Assembly: GCF_001280005.1 (NCBI RefSeq)
Contig: NZ_LGDW01000347.1
Span: 45,335 to 109,334 of the forward strand
DNA from: Streptomyces sp. NRRL WC-3618
Lineage (GTDB): Bacteria; Actinomycetota; Actinomycetes; Streptomycetales; Streptomycetaceae
Direction of reading: 5' to 3'
DNA: 64,000 nt
The notes beneath the pieces are model-generated. The model did not search any database and was not told the origin of the DNA. It was given only the letters and a program-made list of their open reading frames with translations. Shown piece after piece: positions 18,490-27,446 of this stretch. The position numbers were made by a program, and so were the translations under genes. The number at the start of each line of letters is the position of its first letter. Positions within the stretch are counted from its first letter, which is position 1.

Positions 18490-19824
18490 GTGAGAATCAG
18501 AACGGAAGCAGCACGCGTACGGAGGGCCTTCGCGGTGACTGCCGTCGCCGCGGCCCTCCTCGCGGTGCCCGCGACTGCCGCCCACGCCGACCCGTCCGAT
18601 CCCCCCGCGGCCACGGCTTCCGCCACACCGTCGGCCGACCCCACCGATTCAGCGGCGCCCACGGACGCCCCCGCCGATCCCACCGACTCGCCGGCGCCCA
18701 CGGACGCCCCCGCCGAACCCCCCGCTCCGGCGCCCGACCAGCAGTCGACGCAGCAGCTCGACAAGATCGCCGATGAGCACGCGGCCCTGGGCGTCTTCGG
18801 TGACGCCTCCGATCCCGTGGTGGTCCTGCCGGCCGGAACGTCCGGCGACGAGCAGGCGGCGGTCACCGCCGAACTCCCGGTCGACTCGCACGCCACCGTC
18901 AAGATCAGCCAGTTCACGAAGGCCACGCTGGACGATGTGACGAAGACGATCACGAATCGTGAGTGGGCGCCCGAGGCGTCCACCTACGGCGTCGCGACGG
19001 AGTACGACGCCCAGAGCGACAAGCTCCGGGTGCGGAGCGACGCTCCGCAGGATGACCTCGACAAGCTGAGCGACGCCCATCCGGGGCAGCTGGTGACGTC
19101 CCAGTCCCGGATGGAAGCCCAGAACACCAGGTTCGCCGACTGGTCGCCGTTCTGGGGCGGGGACGCGTTGATCGGCGCGATGGGCGGAGTGAACTGCACC
19201 AGTGGGTTCGCCGTTCGAAGCAATCGCAACGGCGAGCACGGGTTGGTGACCGCCGCGCACTGCTACCGCTACTTCAACAACATCTACAACCGCAGCTACA
19301 ACGGGGGTGTCGGGAGTGATCCCAAGTACGTGGGCCAGGTGAAGCAGCGCGACAACAGGATCGACGCCGAGGTGATCGGCGGCACGGACTATGCCCCGCT
19401 GATCTACACCGGTGGCTACAGCATCAGCGGCAGCAACGCGAGAGTGTTCGGGAAGCAGCCGGTGTGGCACGGCCTGCGGGTGTGCGTGAGTGGCGCGGTC
19501 TCTTTCAACCACTGCGGCCACCCCATCTCCAACGGCCAGTTCAACATCTGCTGGCCGGGAACGGACGTCTGCATCAGTAACAACGCGGGGTTCGTCTTCG
19601 AAAAGGGTGGCACCAACTACCCGAGGTACAACAACGGGATGGAGACCAAGCCCGGAGACTCCGGCGCGCCCATCTATGTGATGGATCACTCCGACACCGC
19701 GGCCTGGATCGTCGGGTCGAACGCGGGTGCCTACTGGGACTGCTGCGGCACCATCCACATGGTCGGCGTGAACCTGGACAACATCCTCGGCTCGTTCAAC
19801 GCCGACCTCATCACGACGCACTGA
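18490..19824 (+). CDS. secreted trypsin-like (S1-fold) serine protease with propeptide
   Basis: Exported protein of 444 residues. A signal peptide (residues 1-33, cleaved near AAHADP) is followed by a Pro/Ala/Thr/Asp-rich segment with a 39-bp tandem repeat and a propeptide-like region (about 85-215). The catalytic domain then has a full candidate triad: His257 (TAAHCY), Asp292 (RIDAEV) and Ser391 (PGDSGAP). Several paired cysteines suit an extracellular enzyme. The layout resembles the alpha-lytic-protease/streptogrisin type, where the propeptide assists folding. A GTG start follows a GAGAGCAAGAA leader, a weak ribosome-binding site. Substrate specificity cannot be read from the sequence. Confidence 0.85.
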   Translation: MRIRTEAARVRRAFAVTAVAAALLAVPATAAHADPSDPPAATASATPSADPTDSAAPTDAPADPTDSPAPTDAPAEPPAPAPDQQSTQQLDKIADEHAALGVFGDASDPVVVLPAGTSGDEQAAVTAELPVDSHATVKISQFTKATLDDVTKTITNREWAPEASTYGVATEYDAQSDKLRVRSDAPQDDLDKLSDAHPGQLVTSQSRMEAQNTRFADWSPFWGGDALIGAMGGVNCTSGFAVRSNRNGEHGLVTAAHCYRYFNNIYNRSYNGGVGSDPKYVGQVKQRDNRIDAEVIGGTDYAPLIYTGGYSISGSNARVFGKQPVWHGLRVCVSGAVSFNHCGHPISNGQFNICWPGTDVCISNNAGFVFEKGGTNYPRYNNGMETKPGDSGAPIYVMDHSDTAAWIVGSNAGAYWDCCGTIHMVGVNLDNILGSFNADLITTH

Positions 19825-19871
19825 CGGGCAGTCACCAGGGCTGCGGACGTCGCCGTCGTCGTGACGGCTGA

Positions 19872-19908
19872 GGTGCCGGACATCCGTGGCTCACGGGTGT
19901 CCGGCACC
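19872..19908 (+). terminator. hairpin terminator after the protease
   Basis: A 17-bp stem with one wobble and a 3-base loop (arms 19872-19888 and 19892-19908) lies 48 bases after the protease stop and 67 before the PTS gene. Confidence 0.8.
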
Positions 19909-19974
19909 CTCCAGGCGCAGCTTGCCGCCGCACACGCGTACGCACACGTCTTCCACCACACCAGGAGCATTCCC

Positions 19975-21138
19975 ATGTCCCGTCGCAACCACCCCACGCG
20001 AGCGCCCCGCAGCAGCCGAAGTGGCCCGAGCGGCCCGCCCGGCCGGCAGTTCGGCACCCGGCTGACGGCCTACGCACCCCAGTTGGGACCGATCGTCGCG
20101 ATACCCGGCGTGATGGTCGTCCTCGCGCTCGTCCTCGCCGGTCCGGAGCTCTCCAACACGGCTTCGCAGTTCCTCTCCACAGCTGACTGGAGCCAGTCGC
20201 AGACCTGGGCGTCGCTGCTGTTCAAGTGCGGCCTCAGCGCACTCTCCTTCCTCCCCGTGGTGGTGGCCGGGTATGTCGCCCACGGCGTGGCCGGGCGGCC
20301 CGCGATCGTACCGGCGGCTGTGGGTGGTCTGGCTGCGGCGGGTGTCCAGGGCGGCGCCCTCGCGGGTCTGGCCGCCGGGGTGTTCGCCGGCCTTCTGACT
20401 CTCGCGTTCCAGCGGGTCACGGTTCCTCCCCGGTGGCACGGTCTCACCTCGACGTGGCTGTTCCCGCTGGTGACGACCGTGGCCGGCGTGTTCCTGATCA
20501 TCGGAGTCGTCGGAGCACTGCTCAACCTCCTGTGCGGGTGGCTGCACGGCCAACTGGCCGGCCTGCAGTTCGAGAACACCGTGGCCACCGGGCTCCTCCT
20601 GGGTGCGATGGCCTGCGCCGACCTCGGCGGGATGATCACCAAGACGGCCATCGGCTTCGGCGCGGTGGAACTGAGCGGCGACGACCCGACGAGGTTCAGC
20701 ACCCTCAACATGACCATGATGGCCGCCGTCATCGCGGCGGGTATGGTCCCGGCACTGGCCCTGCCGCTGGCCACTGTGGTGCGGCGCGGCCTGTTCACCG
20801 AGGGCGAGCGGAGCTACGCCAAGACCGGATGGCTGTTCGGGGCGGCCTTCCTCCCCGAGGGCGCGGTGCCCTTCGCCCTCGCCGATCCGCTGCGGGTGAT
20901 ACCGGCGTCGATGGCGGGCGGCGCCGTGACCGGCGCCCTGGTCATGATCCTCGGCCCGACCAGCAAGGCACCGTACGGCGGCGTCTTCGCCCTCGGCGAC
21001 ACCGGTCGGCCTCTCCTCTTCCTGCTCGCGGTGGCCGGCGGAGTCCTGACCACCACCGTCCTCACCGTCGCCCTCAAGAGCGTGCGCTTCACCGCTCCGG
21101 CCGGGGTCACGGGGCCGGCGCTCACGGCCGGCGCGTAG
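19975..21138 (+). CDS. stand-alone PTS fructose-type EIIC permease
   Basis: Membrane transport component of the phosphoenolpyruvate sugar phosphotransferase system. The 387 residues form about ten transmembrane segments. The fructose-family EIIC signature FLPEGAVPFALADPLRVIP is intact, as is the TKTAIGFGAVELS segment. The ATG at 19975 is preferred because AGGAG is 7 bases upstream; the longer frame from 19861 would read through the terminator hairpin. No EIIA or EIIB domain is fused or adjacent. It must borrow these from another fructose PTS, or it may act differently. Confidence 0.85.
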   Translation: MSRRNHPTRAPRSSRSGPSGPPGRQFGTRLTAYAPQLGPIVAIPGVMVVLALVLAGPELSNTASQFLSTADWSQSQTWASLLFKCGLSALSFLPVVVAGYVAHGVAGRPAIVPAAVGGLAAAGVQGGALAGLAAGVFAGLLTLAFQRVTVPPRWHGLTSTWLFPLVTTVAGVFLIIGVVGALLNLLCGWLHGQLAGLQFENTVATGLLLGAMACADLGGMITKTAIGFGAVELSGDDPTRFSTLNMTMMAAVIAAGMVPALALPLATVVRRGLFTEGERSYAKTGWLFGAAFLPEGAVPFALADPLRVIPASMAGGAVTGALVMILGPTSKAPYGGVFALGDTGRPLLFLLAVAGGVLTTTVLTVALKSVRFTAPAGVTGPALTAGA

Positions 21139-21179
21139 CCGTCCCGACCGCACGGCGCACGACGCGCGACGCCACCGCC

Positions 21180-21203
21180 CGCCCGGCCTCCACCGGTCGG
21201 GCG
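21180..21203 (+). terminator. probable terminator after the PTS EIIC gene
   Basis: A 9-bp GC-rich stem with one wobble and a 6-base loop, 42 bases after the stop codon. Confidence 0.55.
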
Positions 21204-21274
21204 GCGCGGTTTGTGCGGGCGCCGCACGACTCACGCCGGGGTATGCCCAGGGGTACCTGAGAGTGCGGTGAGCT

Positions 21275-21291
21275 CATCCACGGCGTGGATG
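21275..21291. promoter_or_regulatory. palindromic operator candidate upstream of the MFS remnant
   Basis: Perfect inverted repeat CATCCAC-ggc-GTGGATG, about 200 bases upstream of the MFS remnant. It resembles an operator of a catabolic regulator, but no regulator gene remains beside it. It may be an orphan site. Confidence 0.4.
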
Positions 21292-21493
21292 GTCGCGATA
21301 CGGAATTCGGATCGCGCGGAGGATGGCGACCGGGCCACCGACGACCCATAGTCGTCCCAACCCGCGCGCCGCTGTCCGGACCAGCCGCCGACGCCGGGCC
21401 GTCCGCAGCATGCCGTGCGCCGCAGGCGCCCGTGAAAGGCAGGCCCGCTCCCCGCACCGTCCCTGGAGTCGCCATGCCCGGTTCCGTTCTGCC

Positions 21494-22150
21494 GTGTCGT
21501 CCCCCATCCCGGTCGACGACGCCGCTCCGTCGTCCGTGGCCACTTCGGGCCCTGCCCATCTGCTGCGCGTGTCCCTGCTGATGGCGGGCAGCTGTCTGCC
21601 GATCCTGGGGGCGGTGCTGATCGCCCCGGTGCTGCCCAAGATGCAGGACCACTTCGTGTCGGTCCCCGGCGCCGCCGCGTTGGTGCCCCTCGCGCTGACC
21701 GTTCCGTCGCTGGCGCTGGCGCTGCTGGCCCCGTTCGCCGGTGTGTTCGTGGACCGGGTGGGCCGCAAGCGCCTGCTGGTCGTGGCGACCGTGTTGTACG
21801 CCGTGTTCGGAACGGCCCCGCTCTGGCTGGACTCGCTGGGCGGCATCATCGCCGGCCGCGCCCTGGTCGGCGTCACCGAGGCCGCCATCATGACCTGCTG
21901 CACCACCCTGATCGGCGACTACTACTCCGGCCATCGGCGGGTGAAGTACCTCGCCCTGCAAACGATGTGCGCCTCCGCGTCGCCCACCGTCTTCTTCGCG
22001 GTGGGCGGCGCCGTCGGCGCAGCTGGCTGGCGCGCGCCCTTCTGGATCTACGCCGTGAGCCTGGCGCTCGCCCCGCTGATGGCCGCCGGTTTGCCCAGCC
22101 CCACGGTCCGCGCGCACAGGGACGACGCCCCGGCGCAAACGGCGGCTGCC
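21494..22150 (+). pseudogene. truncated MFS transporter (N-terminal half)
   Basis: From a GTG at 21494 the frame encodes the first six transmembrane helices of a major-facilitator transporter. The motif-A loop is visible (GVFVDRVGRKRLL), as is the helix 4-5 region (GRALVGVTEAAIMT). Family resemblance stops after PAQTAA near 22150, where a full-length member would continue for roughly 170 more residues. The sequence then passes into part of a different gene, so a deletion has probably joined two genes. A six-helix half transporter is unlikely to work alone. Confidence 0.75.
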
Positions 22151-22328
22151 TCGCCGAGCTGTGGGGCGTACGACAGGCAGGCAGGACCCGCCGCCGCTGA
22201 AGCCGGGCGACACGGTGACGCTCACCGTCGAGGGCATCGGCAGTGTCTCCAACACCGTCGTGGAAGGGCCGGAGCCGGTCCCGGTGCCCCTGCCGGTCGC
22301 CCGGCGCCGCACACGGGAGCGGCCGTGA
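22151..22328 (+). pseudogene. C-terminal remnant of a fumarylacetoacetate-hydrolase-family gene
   Basis: After the MFS break, pieces of a FAH-family C-terminus appear: AELW, then in a shifted frame PPPLKPGDTVTLTVEGIGS and VSNTVVEGPEPVPVP. The family's C-terminal strand normally reads much like this. A one-base shift separates the two pieces near 22180. The reading ends at a TGA at 22326-22328 that overlaps the GTG of the SDR gene, showing the original genes were tightly coupled. Only the tail survives. Confidence 0.65.
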
Positions 22329-23085
22329 CCGGCCGGCGCCCCGGGAGGCTTCTCGGCAAGGTCGTCGTGGTGACGGGCGCCGCCGCCGGCCAAGGAGCCG
22401 CTGAGGCCGAGGCGCTGGCCCTCGAGGGCGCCCGGGTGATCGCCACCGACGTGACGGAGGCACCCGGCTGCCGCCGCCTCGATGTCACCAGCGAGACGCA
22501 GTGGGCACACCTCGCCGCCCACCTGCGCGAGGCGCACGGAGAGGTGCACGGTCTGGTCAACAACGCGGGCATCACCTGACGCGCCCGCATCGGCGAGGTA
22601 CGCCCCGAGGACATGGGCCGGGTCCACGCGGTCAACGTCACCGGTCCCCTGCTGGGCATCCGGCACCTGATGCCGCTGATGCGCGCGGGGGCGTCGATCG
22701 TGAACGTCGGCTCGTCGGCGGCGCTGACCGCCCGCTACCCGGTGGCGTGCACGACCAGCAAATGGGCGCTGCGCGGGCTGTCGGCGACCGCCGCCATGGA
22801 GCTGGGACCGCTCGGTATCCGGGTGAACACGATCCACCCCGGCTTCATCGAGACCGAGATGACCGCCTCCGCCGCGCCCGCGTTCCGCGCGGCGAACCTC
22901 CTCGGGACGCCGCTCGGCCGCACGGGAACCGTCGACGACATCACCCCGCTCGTCACGTTCCTCCTTTCCGGGACTCCGCGTTCATCACCGGCGCCGAGAT
23001 CCCGGTCGACGGCGGCCTCACCGCGCACGGCGGCGCGAAGCCGATCTCGGACGGCCTGCGCCCGGGCGCGGACGTGACTCACTGA
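22325..23085 (+). pseudogene. inactivated short-chain dehydrogenase/reductase
   Basis: The SDR fold is recognisable: cofactor motif VTGAAAGQG, LVNNAG, and the catalytic YPVACTTSKW with Tyr-x(3)-Lys-like spacing disturbed. A TGA at 22577-22579 replaces an expected TGG (after NNAGIT), and the frame continues normally downstream. A second lesion, loss of one base near 22968, shifts the C-terminus; the expected SAFITGAEIPVDGGLTAHGG lies in another frame. The 3' end overlaps the convergent DUF418 gene by 7 bases. With the MFS and FAH remnants this was probably a catabolic operon. Confidence 0.78.
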
Positions 23086-24293
23086 ACGTGCCGGGTGATC
23101 CCGGTCGCCCTGCCCATCAGCCATTCGAGCGGCCCCCGTTGGAAGAAGCGGGACCAGACGGTGGCGAACACGGTGACGGAGGCGATGAAGCCGAGTAGGT
23201 CGTACAGGCGCCCGCCGGTCGTGTCCTCGGGGACCAGGAGCCAGATGGCGACGATGTGGTAGACGTACGCCGTCAGCGACATCGAGCCGACCGCGATGAC
23301 GGGCCTGGCCAGGCGGCGCAGCCGGGGGAAGGCGTCCATGGCGGCCAGGCACCCGGTGATCACCAGGATCGCCACTCCTGTGGCGGCCACGATGGACAGG
23401 GTCGCCTCGCTGTGCGGGGCGGAGGCCAGCATCCCGGCGGGGCTGTCGCCGAAGATGCCGATGCTGTCAGGCGACACGGACGACATGGACGACATGGACG
23501 ACATGCCTTGCCCCGCTTCGGCTTTCCGGACGGCTTCGGCGGCACCGGGTACGAGACGCATCGCCAGCCAGGAGCCGCCGTAGCCGGTGACGGCGAGGGC
23601 GACGCCGGTGAGGGCGAGGCGTATCCGGACAGTCGTGGCGGCCAGGTCGCAGCGGGCGACAGCCGTCCCGGCGATGACGAACGGGACCCAGGTCAGGGCC
23701 GGATAGCCGCCGGTGAAGAACAGCGAGACGGGGCCGTCGGCCTGGCCGTAGGAGGGGAAAACCCGGCCGCCGAACACCGGCTTCAACGCGTACAGCAACT
23801 GCGGACCCACCAGGGCCCAGCCCACCGCGATCAGCGCCAGCGGCCCCGCGCCCAGCCGGTACAGCGGCAGCACGAGCAGGAAGAACAGTCCGTAGAAGGC
23901 GAGGATCGGCACGACCGGGGTGCCGGTCAAGGTCAGGGCGGTGCCCAGGGCCATCAGGATCACGGCCCGGATGACGACCTTGGCAACGGCCTGGCGGCCG
24001 GCCAGGCCGGTCTTCGGGGTGCGGCGCCCGGTGATGAGGGCGACCGCGAAGCCGGCCAGGACGGCGAACAGGGCGGAGGAGCGGCCTTGCGCCAGCTCCA
24101 TCAGGAAGCCGATGACACCGCCCTGGCCCGGGGGTGGGCCCACATGGACCGCGTACATGCCGAAGACGGCCAGGCCGCGGGCCAGGTCCAACCCGATCAG
24201 CCGGCCCGTGTCCGGCGCACCGGGCGCGGGTTCGGCGCGCTCGCGGGCAGGGGACGAGGTATCGGCCGGCGGGGAGTCCGCGTGTGGGGTCAT
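23079..24293 (-). CDS. DUF418-family polytopic membrane protein
   Basis: A 404-residue membrane protein opening RLIGLDLARGLAVFGMYAVHVG, a segment shared by DUF418 and HGSNAT-like acyltransferase families. About ten hydrophobic helices follow, ending with the DUF418 signature RGPLEWLMGRATG. Acyl or glycosyl transfer across the membrane has been proposed for relatives, but no role is established. A short MSSMSSMSSVS repeat (9-bp units) lies in a loop. Truncated paralogues of the C-terminal part occur at 32367 and 56620. The ATG at 24293 is chosen because the frame upstream lacks conservation. Confidence 0.75.
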   Translation of the reverse strand: MTPHADSPPADTSSPARERAEPAPGAPDTGRLIGLDLARGLAVFGMYAVHVGPPPGQGGVIGFLMELAQGRSSALFAVLAGFAVALITGRRTPKTGLAGRQAVAKVVIRAVILMALGTALTLTGTPVVPILAFYGLFFLLVLPLYRLGAGPLALIAVGWALVGPQLLYALKPVFGGRVFPSYGQADGPVSLFFTGGYPALTWVPFVIAGTAVARCDLAATTVRIRLALTGVALAVTGYGGSWLAMRLVPGAAEAVRKAEAGQGMSSMSSMSSVSPDSIGIFGDSPAGMLASAPHSEATLSIVAATGVAILVITGCLAAMDAFPRLRRLARPVIAVGSMSLTAYVYHIVAIWLLVPEDTTGGRLYDLLGFIASVTVFATVWSRFFQRGPLEWLMGRATGITRHVQ

Positions 24294-24420
24294 GCCACTC
24301 AGGCTCGCGACCGGGCCGGTCGTGGAGCACCCGGCAGAAGTCTGCGATGCCCCTGCCGACCGGAGGGTGTTACCCCTCCGGGTGGCGGGAGCTGCCGTTC
24401 GTCGGGCACCGTCGGCGCGG

Positions 24421-24459
24421 GCTCGGAGTGTCGCGGCGGTGGGTCGCGACACTCCGAGC
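24421..24459 (-). terminator. hairpin terminator after the polyester hydrolase gene
   Basis: A perfect 15-bp stem (24421-24435 and 24445-24459) with a 9-base loop, 8 bases beyond the hydrolase stop. Confidence 0.85.
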
Positions 24460-24466
24460 GGGGCGG

Positions 24467-25798
24467 TCAGAACTGGCAGGTGTCCATCCAGCGCGTGACC
24501 AGGGCGGTGTTGTTCTTGTCGGCGTCACGTGCGGGACCGCACAGGAACGGGCCGAAGCGGGTGTCGGCGCGCAGCCAGAGGCTGAGGAACGACACGATCC
24601 ACTTGCCCTGCTTGGCCTTGTTGCCGGAGCCCGTCATGGGACACAGATGGTCGCCCGGGACCTCGACGTACAGCTTCTCGGCCTGGGCCATGGAGTTGTA
24701 CCAGGGCACCGCGTAGGTGTTGCCGTGGGCGACGGGGTCGCTCTGGCAGGTCAGGAAGAAGGTGGGGTCGGTGACTCCGGAGAAGTCGGCGTTCGGGTAG
24801 TACGGGGCGGTGGGCACTCCCGCCTTGAAGCGCGCGTCGTCCCGGAGGGCCGCCATCACACCGCCGCCGCCCATGGAGTGACCGACCGCGCCGAGCGTTC
24901 CGTTGAGCTTGCCCGACACCGGGTTGCCGGTGGCGTTGCCGAGTGCGAGTAACTGGGTGCCGGCGGCACTGATCTGGCGGCCGCGTGAGGCGGGATCGTC
25001 GGTGAGTGTGATGGTTCCGACGTTGATGACGACGAAGCCCCAGGAGGCGAGGCGGGGTGCGAGCCACTGGAGGTTCTGCTGGGTGCCCTGGTATCCCGGC
25101 ATCAGGACGACGCCCGGGTACGAGCCACTGCTCGTGGGGTACGTGATCGTGCCGGAGCCGTATCCCGCCGGGTTGGGAACGGTGTAGGCGGCCGTGGGCA
25201 GCGGCCCGTCGGTGGCTTCGAGGGACGCGGCCGTCGGGTCCGGGACGGTGTTTCCCGGCGGGGTGCCGCCGCCGGTGCCGTACACCTGGAACTCCCACAG
25301 CGAGTAGCCGTAGGCGGTGCCGCGTCGGGTGCCGTTGAGGCGGACGTACCGGCCGTTGCCGTTGACGTCGAGGGTCTGTACGCCGCCGGCGCTGGTCGTG
25401 GTCGAGTAGACGGTGGTCCAGGTGGTGCCGTCGTCGGAGGTCTGGATCTGGAACGCGCGGGCGTAGGCGGCCTCCCAGCGCAGGACGACCTGGCTGACGG
25501 TGACGCTGGCGCCCAGGTCGACCCCCAGCCACTGCGGATCGCTGAACGTGCTCGACCAGCGCGTCGCGGTGTTGCCGTCCACCGCCGCCGACGCGGGAGT
25601 GGACGCGCTCTGGTTGGACGAGGAGGTGACAGGTTTGCCCTGGGAGAGCAGGTCGGCGGCGGACGCTGACGGGGCGGCGAACGTCAGAAGAGTCAGGGTC
25701 ATGCCAATCGTGGTGGCCAGGGCGACCAGTGCCGTCATGGCACGGGGTCGGGTCCGCGAGGGCACGGTCGGGTGGGGTGAACGACTTGATGGACGCAT
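24467..25798 (-). CDS. secreted CBM32 (discoidin-type) - cutinase-like polyester hydrolase
   Basis: Exported esterase of 443 residues. After a signal peptide (to about residue 47, SASA) comes a discoidin/F5-8C carbohydrate-binding domain (about 48-175), recognisable from VDGNTATRWSS and YVRLNG. A short linker leads to an alpha/beta hydrolase resembling actinobacterial cutinases and PET hydrolases. It has PGYQGTQQNLQWLAPRLAS (oxyanion side), the GHSMGGGG nucleophile elbow with Ser308, an Asp in CQSDPVA, His in GDHLCPM, and the C-terminal disulfide pair FLCG...DTCQF. Likely activity is hydrolysis of aliphatic polyesters or cutin outside the cell; action on PET is speculation. CGGAGG supports the first ATG. 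A terminator follows. Confidence 0.87.
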   Translation of the reverse strand: MRPSSRSPHPTVPSRTRPRAMTALVALATTIGMTLTLLTFAAPSASAADLLSQGKPVTSSSNQSASTPASAAVDGNTATRWSSTFSDPQWLGVDLGASVTVSQVVLRWEAAYARAFQIQTSDDGTTWTTVYSTTTSAGGVQTLDVNGNGRYVRLNGTRRGTAYGYSLWEFQVYGTGGGTPPGNTVPDPTAASLEATDGPLPTAAYTVPNPAGYGSGTITYPTSSGSYPGVVLMPGYQGTQQNLQWLAPRLASWGFVVINVGTITLTDDPASRGRQISAAGTQLLALGNATGNPVSGKLNGTLGAVGHSMGGGGVMAALRDDARFKAGVPTAPYYPNADFSGVTDPTFFLTCQSDPVAHGNTYAVPWYNSMAQAEKLYVEVPGDHLCPMTGSGNKAKQGKWIVSFLSLWLRADTRFGPFLCGPARDADKNNTALVTRWMDTCQF

Positions 25799-25851
25799 TG
25801 CTTTACCTCCGGATAGCGGGTCGAGCGCGGTAACCGGACAGCGAGGTGCGC

Positions 25852-25903
25852 CCGCACGGTGAGGCTGCGGGAGTTCGCCGGATTGTGAACTCTCACCGTG
25901 CGG
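25852..25903 (-). terminator. long hairpin after the PHB-depolymerase-like gene
   Basis: Outer arms of 12 bases (25852-25863 and 25892-25903, CCGCACGGTGAG/CTCACCGTGCGG) enclose an inner GAGTTC/GAACTC pair. It sits about 40 bases after the stop of the esterase gene at 25940 and could terminate it. Confidence 0.7.
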
Positions 25904-25939
25904 AAGGAAAGGGGATCGGTCGGAAGCTTTCCGGCCCGG

Positions 25940-27337
25940 CTACCGGGACTGCTCGAAGAGCCAGTCGATGACCACGTCGTTCTCGTACGTCTGGGCCCAT
26001 GCGAAGTGGGGGCTCACCGGGGTCGTACCGGCCGTGTAGCTGGTGAACAGTACGTGGTTGCCTGCGGCCCGGGCCTGTCCGAGGAGCGCTCGGGATCGGT
26101 CCTCGAACTGTTCCTTCGGCAGATTGTTGGCCCACTCCCCGCGGCTGACCCGAGCGCCGGCTGTCTCCAGTTGGTTCATCAGTGTCCAGGTGCCCGGCTT
26201 GCCGAACCGGCCCTCACGGTAGGGGACCACCGGGTCGTCGATGGAGTGGTCGGCCCAGATCGGGATGTGCGTGATCCTCTCCATGGCTGCCGTGTCGCCC
26301 CAGCCGGCCGTGGGCAGGGCGGCCGCGAACAGCTCGGGCCGCTTGGCCAGGAGGCTGTAGATTCCGCGTCCGCCCGAGGACAGGCCGACGACATAGAGCC
26401 GGGCCGGGTCCACGTCACCGGAGTGCTCGCTCACGAACGTGTCGACGAGTTCGATCAGCGCGGCCTGCACCTTGGCGTCGGTCCAGTCCGTGCCGTCGGG
26501 TCCGTCCATGGGTCGGGGCAGGGGAATCTGCGGCGAGAGGACGAACGCCGGGTTACGTCGCTGTCGTTCCGGTTTGGCGAACGTGACCGCGATCCGGTTG
26601 GAGGTGAGGTGGGTCATGTTGTTGTTCGCGACCTCGCCACCGCCGTGCAGGGTGACGACGAGCGGGTACCGCGTGCGCGTCCGTCGGTTTCGTAACACTC
26701 CCTCGGGCCGGTAGAGCCGGAAGCCCAGCTCGAAACCCGCTGAGTCGGTGAAGGAGCCGGCGGTGAAGTCATCGACCACGGGAGCGCTGACGCCGTCGTT
26801 CCGGACCGCGAACGGACCGGCCTTGAGCACCGGTTCGCCTTCCGGGGTGAGGACGTCCGTCAGCTGTCTGACGGAGTACGCGCGGTCGAGCGGAAGGGGG
26901 TCGGTGGTGCCCGCGGCCCGCGCGACGGGGTCGTTCGGGTCGAGTTCGATGATCAGGCGGTCCCCCGGCTGTCCGGGGTGCGATCGGTCGTCCACTTCGG
27001 CGGTGGTGCTCGGGTAGATCCGGGTCACGGTGCGAGCCGTGGTCCTCCCGCCCACGGTGGCCCTCACCTGGAAGGCGGAGGGCGGGATCACACCGCCGTG
27101 CGGGTCGATGCGCTGCGCGTACTGGATGACGACGGCTGTCACCAGCCAGTTGTTGCGGGGGGTCACGCTCGTGACGAGGTCCGTTCGCAGGACCGGATTG
27201 GGTCCTGACGACGCGTGTCGTCCGTCGGTTGTGGCTGCCGGGGTGTCGGCGGCGGCCACAGGTGCCGTGCCCACGGCCGGCGCCGCGACCGCGACCGCGG
27301 TGCCGGTGAGCACCGTACGTCTGGAGATCCGTCCCAT
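25940..27337 (-). CDS. Tat-type exported esterase, PHB-depolymerase/Est-like with N-terminal Ig-like domain
   Basis: A 465-residue secreted esterase. The N-terminus ISRRTVLTGTAVAVAAPAVG looks like a twin-arginine signal. An Ig-like domain follows (about 45-215), then an alpha/beta hydrolase domain of the PHB-depolymerase/feruloyl-esterase type: YPLVVTLHGGGE (oxyanion hole), GLSSGG with the nucleophile near Ser320, a DPVVPY acidic region, and SPHFAW near the C-terminus. It lies just upstream of the CBM32 polyester hydrolase on the same strand and may act with it on polyesters or acylated polysaccharides. GAGGAC precedes the ATG. The substrate is unproven. Confidence 0.82.
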   Translation of the reverse strand: MGRISRRTVLTGTAVAVAAPAVGTAPVAAADTPAATTDGRHASSGPNPVLRTDLVTSVTPRNNWLVTAVVIQYAQRIDPHGGVIPPSAFQVRATVGGRTTARTVTRIYPSTTAEVDDRSHPGQPGDRLIIELDPNDPVARAAGTTDPLPLDRAYSVRQLTDVLTPEGEPVLKAGPFAVRNDGVSAPVVDDFTAGSFTDSAGFELGFRLYRPEGVLRNRRTRTRYPLVVTLHGGGEVANNNMTHLTSNRIAVTFAKPERQRRNPAFVLSPQIPLPRPMDGPDGTDWTDAKVQAALIELVDTFVSEHSGDVDPARLYVVGLSSGGRGIYSLLAKRPELFAAALPTAGWGDTAAMERITHIPIWADHSIDDPVVPYREGRFGKPGTWTLMNQLETAGARVSRGEWANNLPKEQFEDRSRALLGQARAAGNHVLFTSYTAGTTPVSPHFAWAQTYENDVVIDWLFEQSR

Positions 27338-27446
27338 GGGTCCTCGTCTCAGTCGGTGGGGCACCCGACCAGGTGCCGGATGCGGGTGGAACCGGTCGCC
27401 CTGGCCCGGACTGCCGGACGCGGGCGGCACGTTGGGGGGACACCGG

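Larger units (their letters stand above)
21139..21493. other. intergenic region before the decayed catabolic operon
   Basis: About 355 bases with no gene I can support. It contains a hairpin just after the PTS gene and a palindromic operator-like site, both listed separately. Confidence 0.5.

Noticed and set aside
11850..22579. UGA recoding (Trp or selenocysteine) to explain the in-frame TGA codons
   Set aside because: The genes also contain frameshifts, and no selenocysteine-type hairpin was seen after either codon. TGA serves as a normal stop throughout the window.
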